Assembly: GCF_007097385.1 (NCBI RefSeq)
Contig: NZ_VJZS01000022.1
Coordinates: forward strand, 17,710 to 81,709
Length of the DNA stretch: 64,000 nucleotides
Direction of reading: 5' to 3'
Origin: Flavobacterium sp. ZT3R18
GTDB lineage: Bacteria; Bacteroidota; Bacteroidia; Flavobacteriales; Flavobacteriaceae
Below, piece by piece: positions 1 through 8,036 of the stretch. Made by a program: the position numbers and the translations under genes. Within the stretch, counting starts at the first letter, position 1; each line of letters opens with the position of its first letter. The notes below the pieces were generated by a model. That model saw nothing but the letters and a program-made list of their open reading frames with translations. It was not told the DNA's origin and made no database searches.

Positions 1-551
1 TCGGGTTTGTTTTTTTCTAAAAAAGTACAGCCTTTGTCTTTTATGTCTAATAATAAAGCGGTGGGTTTATTGTTGACAAACAACGAAATGATTTCATTCA
101 TTCCAATGGTACTTTGAGTTTTCCAGTTGTACGTTTTTGCCAAAGTATCCAAAGCCCAAATATCTTGCCCGTCACTAGCGGTTGTAATTACGGCTTGTGC
201 GCCAATTACTTTGGCTAAATTTAGAGCTAGTTCATTGGCTCCTCCCAAATGTCCTGAAAGTACCGATTGCACAAATTTACCCGCTTCGTCGATATTGATA
301 ATAGCAGGATCTTTGGTTTTGTTTTCCAAATAGGGAGCAATACTCCTCACGCAAATTCCCAATGCTCCAATAAAAATAAAACCATCAAAAGCATTGAAAT
401 TCGATTCTAGAAACAAAGCAATCGATTCGATTTCGGTTACGCCTTCATGTTTTCGTGTTGAAACCAAAACTGATTTTTGAAATTCCTTTTGAAGTATTTT
501 TCCCAAAAGGACTCCTTTATCAGTGCTGGCTAGTAAAGCTATTTTTTTCAT
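1..551 (-). CDS. cbiG: CbiG, cobalt-precorrin-5A hydrolase (N-terminal part, runs off left edge)
   Basis: About 183 codons are visible from an ATG at 551-549; the 3' end lies outside the window. CbiG opens the delta-lactone of cobalt-precorrin-5A and releases acetaldehyde in the early-cobalt branch of corrin synthesis. The visible part has an N-terminal segment followed by the typical central stretch GALGICVRSIAPYL, then SGHLGGANELA and ITTASD, which mark the CbiG family. It lies 24 nt after cobL on the same strand, so it is probably the next gene of the riboswitch-led operon. CbiG is often fused to another Cbi/Cob enzyme in Bacteroidota; this cannot be judged here. The family call is firm, the full architecture unknown. 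Confidence 0.85.
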   Translation of the reverse strand, partial: MKKIALLASTDKGVLLGKILQKEFQKSVLVSTRKHEGVTEIESIALFLESNFNAFDGFIFIGALGICVRSIAPYLENKTKDPAIINIDEAGKFVQSVLSGHLGGANELALNLAKVIGAQAVITTASDGQDIWALDTLAKTYNWKTQSTIGMNEIISLFVNNKPTALLLDIKDKGCTFLEKNKP

Positions 552-575
552 TTTTTTTAATATAAATTTTAATAA

Positions 576-1760
576 CTACCGCTTTTGTGCGGTCAAGATA
601 GTTACTTCGTTGTGTTGATCAATTTTTATAGTTGTTGGCAAAAGCAGTTCATAATCGAGTTGCTTTATGCTTTGTATAAATTCGGTTTTGCTTTCTTGTT
701 TGACTGCATTGATTACGATGCGCCCTTTTGGCAGCAAATAAGAATCGATTTTAGCAATCAGTGCTGCCAATCGGTTGCCGTGTCCGCCAATGAAAACGGT
801 ATCTGGTTGTGGTAGTTCGTCTAGATTTTGTAAAAAGAAATCGCCCATAACAGTTTGAATACCCAAAGCACCAAATTTTCGAGCATTATTTTCTAAAATC
901 GATTCGCATTCGGGACGGATTTCAAAAGCCAAAACATCTAAATGTGGGAATTGTAATTGGGCTTCGATTGAAATAGAACCAGTACAAAAGCCAATATCCC
1001 AGAGTGTTTTTCGATTGTGTAAATCCAATTGGGATAAACTCAGCAATCGAATGGGCATTTTGGTAATCATATTGGGACGGTTGGGTAATCCTTCAAAATC
1101 ACTGTCGGGAATGCCAAAAGGTTTTGTTTTTTGCTCTTCCTTGATTAATAAAACACAATTGAGCGGTTGATATTCCTGTTGTATCGCTTCCGCTAAAGTG
1201 AGACGGCTTATCTTTTCGTCATTGCCTTCCAAAGATTCGCCCACTATCATTTGGTAGTTTTTATAGCCATAATCCAATGCTCTTTTGGCAATTGCCTGAG
1301 GCGATTTGTACGCATCGGTCAATACACCGATACATTCTTTTTGTCCCATCAATGCGACATCCAGTTCTCTCCAACTGCGTCCGTGAACGGAAGCATACGT
1401 AATATTCGAATACGTAACGCCCGCTTTGTGACACAACAATTGAATGCTATTGAAATACGGTATCGTTTTTACGGTTGCTTCCGGATGAAATTTCTGAATG
1501 GTATTTGCAAATCCATAAAATAAAGGGTCGCCCGATGCAAAAACCATTACGGTCTGATTTTGTTGTTTATAAATTTCAAATAGCACACTCATTTCTCCCG
1601 AAATAGTAATCCATTGATGATTTTCGGGAAGGTGTTTTTGTACTAATTCATAATGGCGTTTCCCACCCGAAAACACCTGATGCGATTGCAACAAGAGTTG
1701 AGTCTCGTCTGAAAAAACGAAATTTGGGTTATCGGATATGCCTATTAGAATGTAGTTCAT
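576..1760 (-). CDS. cobL: Precorrin-6Y C5,15-methyltransferase (decarboxylating), CbiE-CbiT fusion
   Basis: 394 residues, the usual length for CobL. It adds methyl groups at C5 and C15 of the corrin ring and removes the C12 acetate carboxyl. The CbiE half (about 1-205) is a tetrapyrrole methylase with the FASGDPLFYGF motif near residue 80. The CbiT half begins near residue 215 at GIPDSDFE, the usual CbiT opening, with SAM motif I (LWDIGFCTGSISIE) around 253-266. The ATG at 1760 gives a complete CbiE start. It follows cobJ-cobH by 144 nt, a gap filled by a hairpin repeat, and precedes cbiG by 24 nt. Confidence 0.93.
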   Translation of the reverse strand: MNYILIGISDNPNFVFSDETQLLLQSHQVFSGGKRHYELVQKHLPENHQWITISGEMSVLFEIYKQQNQTVMVFASGDPLFYGFANTIQKFHPEATVKTIPYFNSIQLLCHKAGVTYSNITYASVHGRSWRELDVALMGQKECIGVLTDAYKSPQAIAKRALDYGYKNYQMIVGESLEGNDEKISRLTLAEAIQQEYQPLNCVLLIKEEQKTKPFGIPDSDFEGLPNRPNMITKMPIRLLSLSQLDLHNRKTLWDIGFCTGSISIEAQLQFPHLDVLAFEIRPECESILENNARKFGALGIQTVMGDFFLQNLDELPQPDTVFIGGHGNRLAALIAKIDSYLLPKGRIVINAVKQESKTEFIQSIKQLDYELLLPTTIKIDQHNEVTILTAQKR

Positions 1761-1787
1761 GGGATGTTTTAAGCCTTATGGTTACGA

Positions 1788-1892
1788 GTTTGTCATTCTG
1801 ACCGAAGGGAAGAATCACATTAGTTAATCACTTTTGTTATTCATAATACGTTAGTTTCGAGTGTGATTCCTCCTCTGTCGGAATGACAAAAC
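1788..1892. repeat. Imperfect long inverted repeat inside the cobalamin operon
   Basis: Left arm 1788-1820 (begins GTTTGTCATTCTGACCGAAG) and right arm 1862-1892 (ends GTCGGAATGACAAAAC) are imperfect reverse complements around a 41-nt AT-rich middle. It occupies nearly the whole gap between cobJ-cobH and cobL. The outer TTGTCATT and the inner AATCAC match the perfect palindrome at 13423-13494, so both belong to one dispersed repeat family. It may fold in the operon mRNA; no T-tract suggests strong termination. Confidence 0.75.
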
Positions 1893-1904
1893 TAGAACGC
1901 CTAA

Positions 1905-3962
1905 TTATACAATAACTGTTTCAAACGTAAACGCAGCGTTTACAATACTTGCTGCAACATTACTTCCTCCTTTACGTTCTCGGATAATCACATACGGAAT
2001 ACTTGTAATTGCCTGTAATTTTAGTTTTGATTCCACAACATTTACAAATCCTACAGGGGCACCAACCACGCCCACAGGTTTACATTTTTCGTCTAATATT
2101 TGTTCGCACAATTCGAATAGGGCAGTGGGAGCATTACCTACCACGTACAAAGCGTTAGGGTGTTTTGTTAATGCCAATCGGATTCCTGCTTGACTGCGGG
2201 TAATATTTTCGCTTTGTGCGAGTGCCGTAGCTTCGGGGTCATTCAAATAACAAAGCACTTGGTTTTGGTATTTGGATGTAAATTCTTTGGTAATTCCAGA
2301 TTGAACCATCGTGACATCGGTAATAATTGTACCTCCGTTTATCAGGTAATCATTCCATTTTTCGATGGCATTATTACTCGATAAATAGAGATTTTCGTAT
2401 TCAAAATCGGCTGTGGTGTGTACGCAGCGCATGACTGCCCATTTGTCCGCTGTCGGGAGATCGGTACGTTGTAAACTTTCGGCAATTTGGCGAAAGCTTT
2501 CATCTTGAATTTCTTGTCCTGTATGGGGTTTTCGAGCCAAATAACCACGCGGGGTAACTAGGAAATTCTTAAACTGATAAGTTTGTGAATTTCCAATCAT
2601 CACTAGTGAGAACATATCGACAATTTCAGTATCGAATTCGCCCAAAGTGGTAATAGTGATGTGTTCTTCTGGTCGTGTAACTTGACGAATTATGGCAACG
2701 GGAGTAGTAGGACTGCGGTGTTTTAAGAAAATTTCTTTGAGTCGGTTGAGCTGCCAAAAACGTTTTTTACTTCTTGGGTTGTACAATGAAGTAACGAAAT
2801 CTCCTGTTGCTGCGGCGTGAATTCTTTTTTCTATTGTTGTCCAAGGTGTCATTAAATCGGAAAGAGAGATACAACAAAAATCATGTCCGAGTGGCGCACC
2901 CAATTTTCCTGCCGAAGCAATAAAAGCACTTATTCCCGGAATGGTTTGCAAGTCGATGTCTTTATCGGTTTGGGTGCTGGCATATTGATATACCAAGGAT
3001 GCCATAGCATAGATACCCGCATCTCCGGAGCTGATTACCACTACGTGCTTGCCTTTTTCGCAACGGTTTACCGCTAATACAGCACGTGCTTCTTCCTCAG
3101 TTAATTCTTTTCCGATACACTCGCAGTTTTCTTTTAGCAAGTGTTCGATAAATTGAAAATAATAATGGTAACCAATAACCACATCGGCATCTGCCAAAAC
3201 CGATTGTGCAAATGGTAATATATATTCTTGTCCACCGGGACCTATTCCTACTACAGAAAGCTTGGCTTCGATGGCTTCGACAGGCTCAGCCACCGCGCCA
3301 TAAAGAGAATCAGCCATCGAGTCAACCACAGAATTGGCTTCGGCAAGCTCAGCCACCGTGTTCGATGATACAGAATTGGCTTCGACAAGCTCAGCCACCG
3401 TGTTCGATGAGAAGGAATTGGCTTCGGCAAGCTCAGCCAGCGACGAGATAGGGTCAACCACCGATGAGAAAGGTATTGTTATAGATGAGATAGGCTTAGT
3501 TATCGGTAGGATTAAATTATCGCTTGCTGATCCTGTCGAAATTGTGTTTGTTTGTCCGGTGGCTGAGCCTGCCGAAGCCGAGTTTGTGTGTGCCACTTCG
3601 TTGGCTGAGCCTGTCGAAGCCAAGTTCGTGTGTGTCCTTTCGGTGGCTGAGCCTGTCGAAGCCACAGCATTACGAGGATATTCAGTATAATTTCGTGACA
3701 ATTCGGGTAATTTATTAAATTCGTGATTGATTAAAGCTTCTTTTTTGGCTCTGCTCCAGCCTTGAACTTGTTTTTCTCTATTAAAAGCGGTGTCGATTCT
3801 ATCAAACTCTTCAAAATAAACTAGTTTTACAGGAAGATGTTTTTTGGTATGATTTGCGCCTTCTCCGTTTTGATGTTGCTGTAAACGCAATTCAAGGTTT
3901 TTGGTGCTACCTGTATAATAACTACCATCGGCACATTCTAATAGGTACATGTATCCTTTCAT
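1905..3962 (-). CDS. cobJ: GIY-YIG nuclease domain fused through a repeat-derived linker to CobJ-CobH
   Basis: One open frame of 685 codons from ATG 3962. Residues 1-95 look like a complete small GIY-YIG endonuclease domain: MYLL and YYTGST for the signature, Arg in LELRLQQH, Glu in NREKQ. Residues 98-232 are a low-complexity linker made of 14-residue repeats, ASTGSA-type and then AE(L/P)VEA-type, encoded by the 42-bp DNA repeats at 3273-3664. CobJ/CbiH (precorrin-3B C17-methyltransferase, ring contraction) starts at about 234 with KLSVVGIGPGG and runs to about TPRGY near 475. CobH/CbiC (precorrin-8X methylmutase) fills about 480-685 with VGAPVGFVNVVESK. CobJ-CobH fusion is known; the nuclease plus linker in front is unusual. 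No ATG lies just before CobJ; the nearest inside is Met216. Its ATG overlaps the cobI stop by 4 nt. Confidence 0.85.
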   Translation of the reverse strand: MKGYMYLLECADGSYYTGSTKNLELRLQQHQNGEGANHTKKHLPVKLVYFEEFDRIDTAFNREKQVQGWSRAKKEALINHEFNKLPELSRNYTEYPRNAVASTGSATERTHTNLASTGSANEVAHTNSASAGSATGQTNTISTGSASDNLILPITKPISSITIPFSSVVDPISSLAELAEANSFSSNTVAELVEANSVSSNTVAELAEANSVVDSMADSLYGAVAEPVEAIEAKLSVVGIGPGGQEYILPFAQSVLADADVVIGYHYYFQFIEHLLKENCECIGKELTEEEARAVLAVNRCEKGKHVVVISSGDAGIYAMASLVYQYASTQTDKDIDLQTIPGISAFIASAGKLGAPLGHDFCCISLSDLMTPWTTIEKRIHAAATGDFVTSLYNPRSKKRFWQLNRLKEIFLKHRSPTTPVAIIRQVTRPEEHITITTLGEFDTEIVDMFSLVMIGNSQTYQFKNFLVTPRGYLARKPHTGQEIQDESFRQIAESLQRTDLPTADKWAVMRCVHTTADFEYENLYLSSNNAIEKWNDYLINGGTIITDVTMVQSGITKEFTSKYQNQVLCYLNDPEATALAQSENITRSQAGIRLALTKHPNALYVVGNAPTALFELCEQILDEKCKPVGVVGAPVGFVNVVESKLKLQAITSIPYVIIRERKGGSNVAASIVNAAFTFETVIV
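3273..3664. repeat. Mirror-image cluster of 42-bp-period repeats inside cobJ-cobH
   Basis: Four units of the type GGCTTCGACAGGCTCAGCC start at 3273, 3336, 3378 and 3420 (spacing 63, 42, 42). After a central gap, four units in the opposite orientation have GGCTGAGCCT at 3525 (degenerate), 3561, 3603 and 3645 (spacing 36, 42, 42). Every spacing is a multiple of three, so the cobJ frame is kept. Each orientation reads without stops in this phase, as VAEPVEA or VASTGSA. The same unit makes a second cluster at 18340-18641. Confidence 0.93.
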
Positions 3963-4669
3963 TTTCGTTTTTTTATAATTAACAAAGAGAAATAAGGAAT
4001 CTCTCTGTTTTTAATGTCTTCTATATTAGTTGTAATGTATTGTTGTGTTGTTCCTAATCGCTCGCAATACATAATTGTCAATCCACTTGTTATCAAAAAA
4101 GGGGAAATATCCTTAAGTACACTTCGTATTTTTATCAAAACTACGGTGTCAAAATCGTTTAAGGTTGTTTCTAGTTCTTGACTGTTTTTGACCCTTGGTA
4201 TGATTGCAATTTTCTCGTTTAGTATGGCTAACGGCAACTGGTGTTGTGCCGCTCCTAATATAAAGGAAGGAACGCCGGCAATAATTTCAACATCGAGTTG
4301 GTGTTGCTGAATGTGTTCCAATAAATAAGCGAACGTGCTGTAAAACAGACTGTCTCCTTCGCTGACAAAAACAATGGTTAAACCGTTATTGTAGTCTTTC
4401 AGAATAGATTCAAAAGTAGCCATGTAGGTTGCTTCGGCTTGCGTTCTGTCATCAGACATCTTTAGAAACATTCCGACTAATTTTTTTTCGTCTAGTTGGT
4501 GGTGTTGCAAAATAGGCAAGGAGAAACTAGTTGTTTTCCCATTAGGCAATAAGGAACCAGGATAATATATTTTATCCGATTTTTGGAGTGTTTTAAGACC
4601 TTTTATGGTAATCAAATCTGGATCGCCAGGCCCTAAAGAGATTCCGTATATTTTTCCTTTATTTGTCAT
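3959..4669 (-). CDS. cobI: Precorrin-2 C20-methyltransferase (CbiL/CobI)
   Basis: 236 residues, normal for the family. It transfers a methyl group from SAM to C20 of (cobalt-)precorrin-2. The N-terminus KIYGISLGPGDPDLITIKG is the tetrapyrrole-methylase glycine-rich motif in its CobI form, followed by YYPGS near residue 36 and VSEGDSLFYSTFAYL in the middle, both typical of precorrin-2 enzymes. The ATG at 4669 lies 3 nt after the cbiX stop, and the TGA overlaps the ATG of the GIY-YIG/cobJ-cobH frame, so translation is probably coupled. Confidence 0.92.
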   Translation of the reverse strand: MTNKGKIYGISLGPGDPDLITIKGLKTLQKSDKIYYPGSLLPNGKTTSFSLPILQHHQLDEKKLVGMFLKMSDDRTQAEATYMATFESILKDYNNGLTIVFVSEGDSLFYSTFAYLLEHIQQHQLDVEIIAGVPSFILGAAQHQLPLAILNEKIAIIPRVKNSQELETTLNDFDTVVLIKIRSVLKDISPFLITSGLTIMYCERLGTTQQYITTNIEDIKNREIPYFSLLIIKKRK

Positions 4670-4672
4670 TTT

Positions 4673-5611
4673 CTATATTCCTAATAGTTTTTTTAAACCT
4701 GAAAAAGGGATTTTTTTGACTGCTATTTTTTCCTCTTCTTCAAATAAAATTCCTTTTACCGCCAAGTGATGTCCTTTTTGTTCTTTGCCTACTTCGTTTT
4801 CAAAACCAATGATTTGTGTACGGTATTTGCACAATTGGCAATTCATATTTGGGTTGCCTTGCTCCACTTCGGCGATACGTTCGTCTATGGTTTGTAGCAG
4901 TAGTTCGTCACATTCAAAAGAAGCGGTATAACAAAACTCGGTATCAGAGTTACTTGCAAAATCTTCAACTTGGGTATATATTTTCTTTAGTAAAACACCT
5001 GTAAATAAAAACACAGGCAAGACCACCACTCGTTTGTAGGGTAGTTGGTTCACTAATGGTAAAGTATCTTTTAATAAAGGTTGCGTAACACCAATATAGG
5101 TTGTAGTTGCAAAACCAAAACCCATTCCTTCCCAAAGCATTCGAGTCATTTTTGCAATGTCTGAATTGGCATCTGGATCGGAGGTGCCGCGACCAACTAC
5201 CAATAAACAAGCTTCTTTTCGGTCTAAAAGTGCTAGTTTAGACTCCGTTGCTTCTATCAGTTTTTTAGAAAGCTGTAATATGGATGGCGTGATGCCAAAG
5301 TGTTTTCCTAAACGAATCTTTAAATCGGGATATTGACTCTGGAGCGAGTTCATTTCGTATGGGATGTCATTCTTGGCGTGTCCTCCAGCAAAAAGAATGG
5401 CAGGAATAGCAATGATTTCACGGATTCCATTGGCGTACAAACGCTCTACTGCAGCGGCATAAACGGGATGCGAAAATTCTAAAAATCCATAATCAACTTC
5501 GTAATCTGGATACCGTATTTTTAAGAGACGTACTAATTCCTTGAATCCATTAACCCCTTCTGGGTCTCTGCTTCCATGTCCGCAAATTAAAATTCCTTTT
5601 TTTTGATTCAT
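4673..5611 (-). CDS. cbiX: Sirohydrochlorin cobaltochelatase CbiX, long form
   Basis: 312 residues with two tandem chelatase halves. CbiX inserts Co2+ into sirohydrochlorin, the step that commits the pathway to the early-cobalt route. ICGHGSRDP at about 9-17 carries the first metal-binding His; FAGGHAKNDIP near 75-85 carries the second. The second half includes LVVGRGTSDPDANSD. A C-terminal CQLCKYR near residue 250 is a CxxC pair that could bind a metal or cluster. It is packed between cobA (6-nt gap) and cobI (3-nt gap). Confidence 0.92.
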   Translation of the reverse strand: MNQKKGILICGHGSRDPEGVNGFKELVRLLKIRYPDYEVDYGFLEFSHPVYAAAVERLYANGIREIIAIPAILFAGGHAKNDIPYEMNSLQSQYPDLKIRLGKHFGITPSILQLSKKLIEATESKLALLDRKEACLLVVGRGTSDPDANSDIAKMTRMLWEGMGFGFATTTYIGVTQPLLKDTLPLVNQLPYKRVVVLPVFLFTGVLLKKIYTQVEDFASNSDTEFCYTASFECDELLLQTIDERIAEVEQGNPNMNCQLCKYRTQIIGFENEVGKEQKGHHLAVKGILFEEEEKIAVKKIPFSGLKKLLGI

Positions 5612-5617
5612 TTTTTT

Positions 5618-6388
5618 CTAAATTTTAGTTAGATTAGCATCAATAGGGAACGCATATTTTCCTACTATAAAAACAACAGGCATCGGAATTGTTTCGAGTT
5701 CTAATTTTTGCTCTATTTCGTCTAAAGTGCCTGTGAAAATGGTTTCATCGGCTTGCGATACTTTCGAAACTGCCGAAATATAGAGTGTTTCATCAGTTGC
5801 AATTCTTTTAAAAACGGTAATTACTTCTTTCAAATTTTTATAACCCATATACATAATGAGCGTAGTGCCTGTTTTAAGCATATTGGCCAAAGCGTCCAAT
5901 TGCTCAAAGTCGTACGTAGCGGTATGTCCGGTACAAAATAGCACTGAGTTGGTTTTGTTGCGTTCCGTGAGTGGAATATGTTGAGAGTTGGCAGCCGCCA
6001 TTCCAGCCGTAATTCCCGGAATAACTTCAAAAGCAATGTTTTGTTGGGTCAAAAAGCGAATCTCTTCGGCTACTCTCCCAAAAATAAACGAATCCCCCGA
6101 TTTTAGGCGAACAATTTTTTTGTCTTGTTGCGCATATTCAAGAAACAAATCGTGTATGGCATCTTGACGGGTCATCGAATCTTCTATGTCTCCAAATTTT
6201 CTACCTACATATATTTTTTGTGCTTTGGCGGAAGCCAAATTCAAGATTTCCTCCGAAATTAAATTATCATGTAAGATAATATCGGCGTTCTGAATTCGTT
6301 TCAGCGCTTTTACGGTAAGCAATTCTGGATCGCCGGGTCCTGAGCCAACAATACTGATATTAATTATTTTGGGGTCTTTTGTATTCAT
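5618..6388 (-). CDS. cobA: Uroporphyrinogen-III C-methyltransferase (SUMT)
   Basis: 256 residues. It methylates uroporphyrinogen III at C2 and C7 to precorrin-2, the branch point to cobalamin and siroheme. VGSGPGDPELLTVKA at about 14-28 and VRLKSGDSFIFGR near 95-107 are the classic SUMT signatures, followed by VIPGITAGMAAA. There is no CysG-type dehydrogenase domain, so the oxidation of precorrin-2 must come from another gene. The gene lies 3 nt after the 6392-7222 gene in the leftward operon. Confidence 0.92.
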   Translation of the reverse strand: MNTKDPKIINISIVGSGPGDPELLTVKALKRIQNADIILHDNLISEEILNLASAKAQKIYVGRKFGDIEDSMTRQDAIHDLFLEYAQQDKKIVRLKSGDSFIFGRVAEEIRFLTQQNIAFEVIPGITAGMAAANSQHIPLTERNKTNSVLFCTGHTATYDFEQLDALANMLKTGTTLIMYMGYKNLKEVITVFKRIATDETLYISAVSKVSQADETIFTGTLDEIEQKLELETIPMPVVFIVGKYAFPIDANLTKI

Positions 6389-6391
6389 ATT

Positions 6392-7222
6392 CTATTCCTG
6401 ATTTAACAAATCCAGTGGATTGGCATACTTAAACTGGTAGTTCAATTTTGTTTTTAGTTTGTCTGAATTTATTATTTTATAACATAAGTTTTCTGTTGGA
6501 GCAAATGTTGGTTTTTCCAGACCAATTTTTTCAGCTGCCAGTTCATAATACTCTCTCCTTTTGGGATGAACATCGGTGCTCGCATTAAATATTTCTTCCC
6601 AAATTTCTTTTTTTATAATGCTTTCTATAATGGCAATACAATCGTCTTGATGAATTACATTTATGGGGGCTTCTCCATTTTGTACTTCCTTTTTGCCAGC
6701 CAAAAAACGTCCCGGCATTCTATCGTATCCTATTAATCCGGAAAAACGAACAATAGTTGTATTGAATTGCTTCTGTTCTAAAAGCATTTTTTCGATAATT
6801 AACAACGCTTTCCCGCTTTCTTTTTCGGGAATTCTGGTTTCACTTTCAGTAACGGTTTCATTCGTATCTGGATATACAGATGTTGAGCTAACAAACAATA
6901 CTTGCTTAATCCGACTTTCAATTATTTTTGGAACTAAAAGTTGGAATTGACCCGTATGAAAATCTACAATATCGGGTCTTCTTTTTGGAGGGAAATTGAT
7001 AATTAAAATATCCGAATCTAAAAAACCAGCAATATCATCTGCTTGAATCTCAGTGTCGGATATGGCTATTTGATAAGGTAAAATACCTTTGTCTTTCAAG
7101 AGTGTTATTTTATCTAAATCGGTAGTGGATCCCTTAACGGAATACCCTTTTTGAACCAGAGATTCAGCCAAAGGCAATCCCAACCATCCACAACCTAGTA
7201 TGCTTATTTTATTGTTTTTCAT
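6392..7222 (-). CDS. NAD(P)-binding SDR/epimerase-like protein in the cobalamin operon
   Basis: 276 residues. SILGCGWLGLPLAESL at about 8-23 is a Rossmann dinucleotide-binding loop; FVSSTSVYPD near 107-116 resembles the Ser/Tyr region of atypical extended SDR proteins of the YeeZ type. The substrate is unknown. Its start shares one base with the stop of the cobalt transporter gene and its end is 3 nt before cobA, so it is fully embedded in the operon. A role in precorrin or ligand reduction is possible, but nothing in the sequence proves it. Confidence 0.75.
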   Translation of the reverse strand: MKNNKISILGCGWLGLPLAESLVQKGYSVKGSTTDLDKITLLKDKGILPYQIAISDTEIQADDIAGFLDSDILIINFPPKRRPDIVDFHTGQFQLLVPKIIESRIKQVLFVSSTSVYPDTNETVTESETRIPEKESGKALLIIEKMLLEQKQFNTTIVRFSGLIGYDRMPGRFLAGKKEVQNGEAPINVIHQDDCIAIIESIIKKEIWEEIFNASTDVHPKRREYYELAAEKIGLEKPTFAPTENLCYKIINSDKLKTKLNYQFKYANPLDLLNQE

Positions 7223-8019
7223 TAGATAGCTTTTATTCTAGAGCGAATATACAAATCAAAATAGAGAAAAAGAATTGTTCCAAGAAATCCTAGTCCTACC
7301 AAGTTATTTTGGAAATCAGTTAGTTCTAAATTGGGTTTGAATACCGTTCCTATTTTATAAATGGGAATAATGAAGCACATTATTGTGATCAGTACATTCA
7401 ACTTAAAGCGGTGTTTTTGAATTTTATTTCTATCGAATGTTTTTAATAATTTACTTAACAAATACGAATCGACTGTTCCTGTAAATATCAATCCGATAGA
7501 GAAAATAATACCACCTATAACCGAAAAAAGCCAGTGATGTGTTCCTGAAACTGCGAGTCCAAAAGCCGCAATTTGTGAAGAAGTATCAAAGATGAATCCA
7601 AAAATAATTCCCGTTAAAAAAACTGTAAATGGATTTAGATTTTTATCTAAAAACTTTGGAATAAGGTGTTTTTTGATACTCAATGAATTCCCGATTTTAG
7701 CTTGCGATAAAGAAATGATGTTTCCAATTCCCATAACGAGCAGTAAAACCATAGGCAACCAATTGAGTAAAAAATCAACCCAAGATGGAACTTCAAAATT
7801 ATTTTTCAGATAGCTCAGCGTTAATGCGATTAGGGTTACCATCACACCGTGACCGAAAGTGAATAACGTTCCGACCCATCTTGACCAAGCGTTTTTATTT
7901 TCATGCAAACGATAGGTATAATTGTCTATTACGGTAATGTGATCCGGATCTAAACCGTGGCGCAAACCTAAAATAAATAGAATGAGCAATGCCGATAAAT
8001 TGTTATTTAGAAGTTCCAT
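7222..8019 (-). CDS. NiCoT-family nickel/cobalt transporter, probably cobalt uptake
   Basis: 265 residues with about seven hydrophobic segments. LGLRHGLDPDHITVIDN near 18-34 is the family signature: His-x4-Asp-His in transmembrane segment II that binds Ni2+ or Co2+. GTLFTFGHGVMV near 50-61 is the second conserved histidine block. It is shorter than HoxN/NixA (about 330-350), so the loops are trimmed. Its place in a cobalamin-riboswitch operon with cbiX points to cobalt as the substrate. It lies 17 nt after the receptor gene and shares 1 nt with the next gene. Confidence 0.85.
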   Translation of the reverse strand: MELLNNNLSALLILFILGLRHGLDPDHITVIDNYTYRLHENKNAWSRWVGTLFTFGHGVMVTLIALTLSYLKNNFEVPSWVDFLLNWLPMVLLLVMGIGNIISLSQAKIGNSLSIKKHLIPKFLDKNLNPFTVFLTGIIFGFIFDTSSQIAAFGLAVSGTHHWLFSVIGGIIFSIGLIFTGTVDSYLLSKLLKTFDRNKIQKHRFKLNVLITIMCFIIPIYKIGTVFKPNLELTDFQNNLVGLGFLGTILFLYFDLYIRSRIKAI

Positions 8020-8036
8020 TTTGGATAGTCTTTAAG

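Noticed and set aside
3273..3664. CRISPR array
   Set aside because: Regular 42-bp spacing looked CRISPR-like, but the spacers are themselves near-identical, the orientation flips at the centre, and no cas gene is near.
3206..3718. Several overlapping open frames rich in RWLSLSKP or LRQAQPP words on both strands
   Set aside because: They are translations of the repeat units in other frames; only the frame joining GIY-YIG with CobJ-CobH is bounded by real domains.
6392..7222. CbiJ/CobK precorrin-6A reductase
   Set aside because: The Rossmann loop and SSTSVYPD block fit an SDR/epimerase, not the CobK fold; only the location suggested it.
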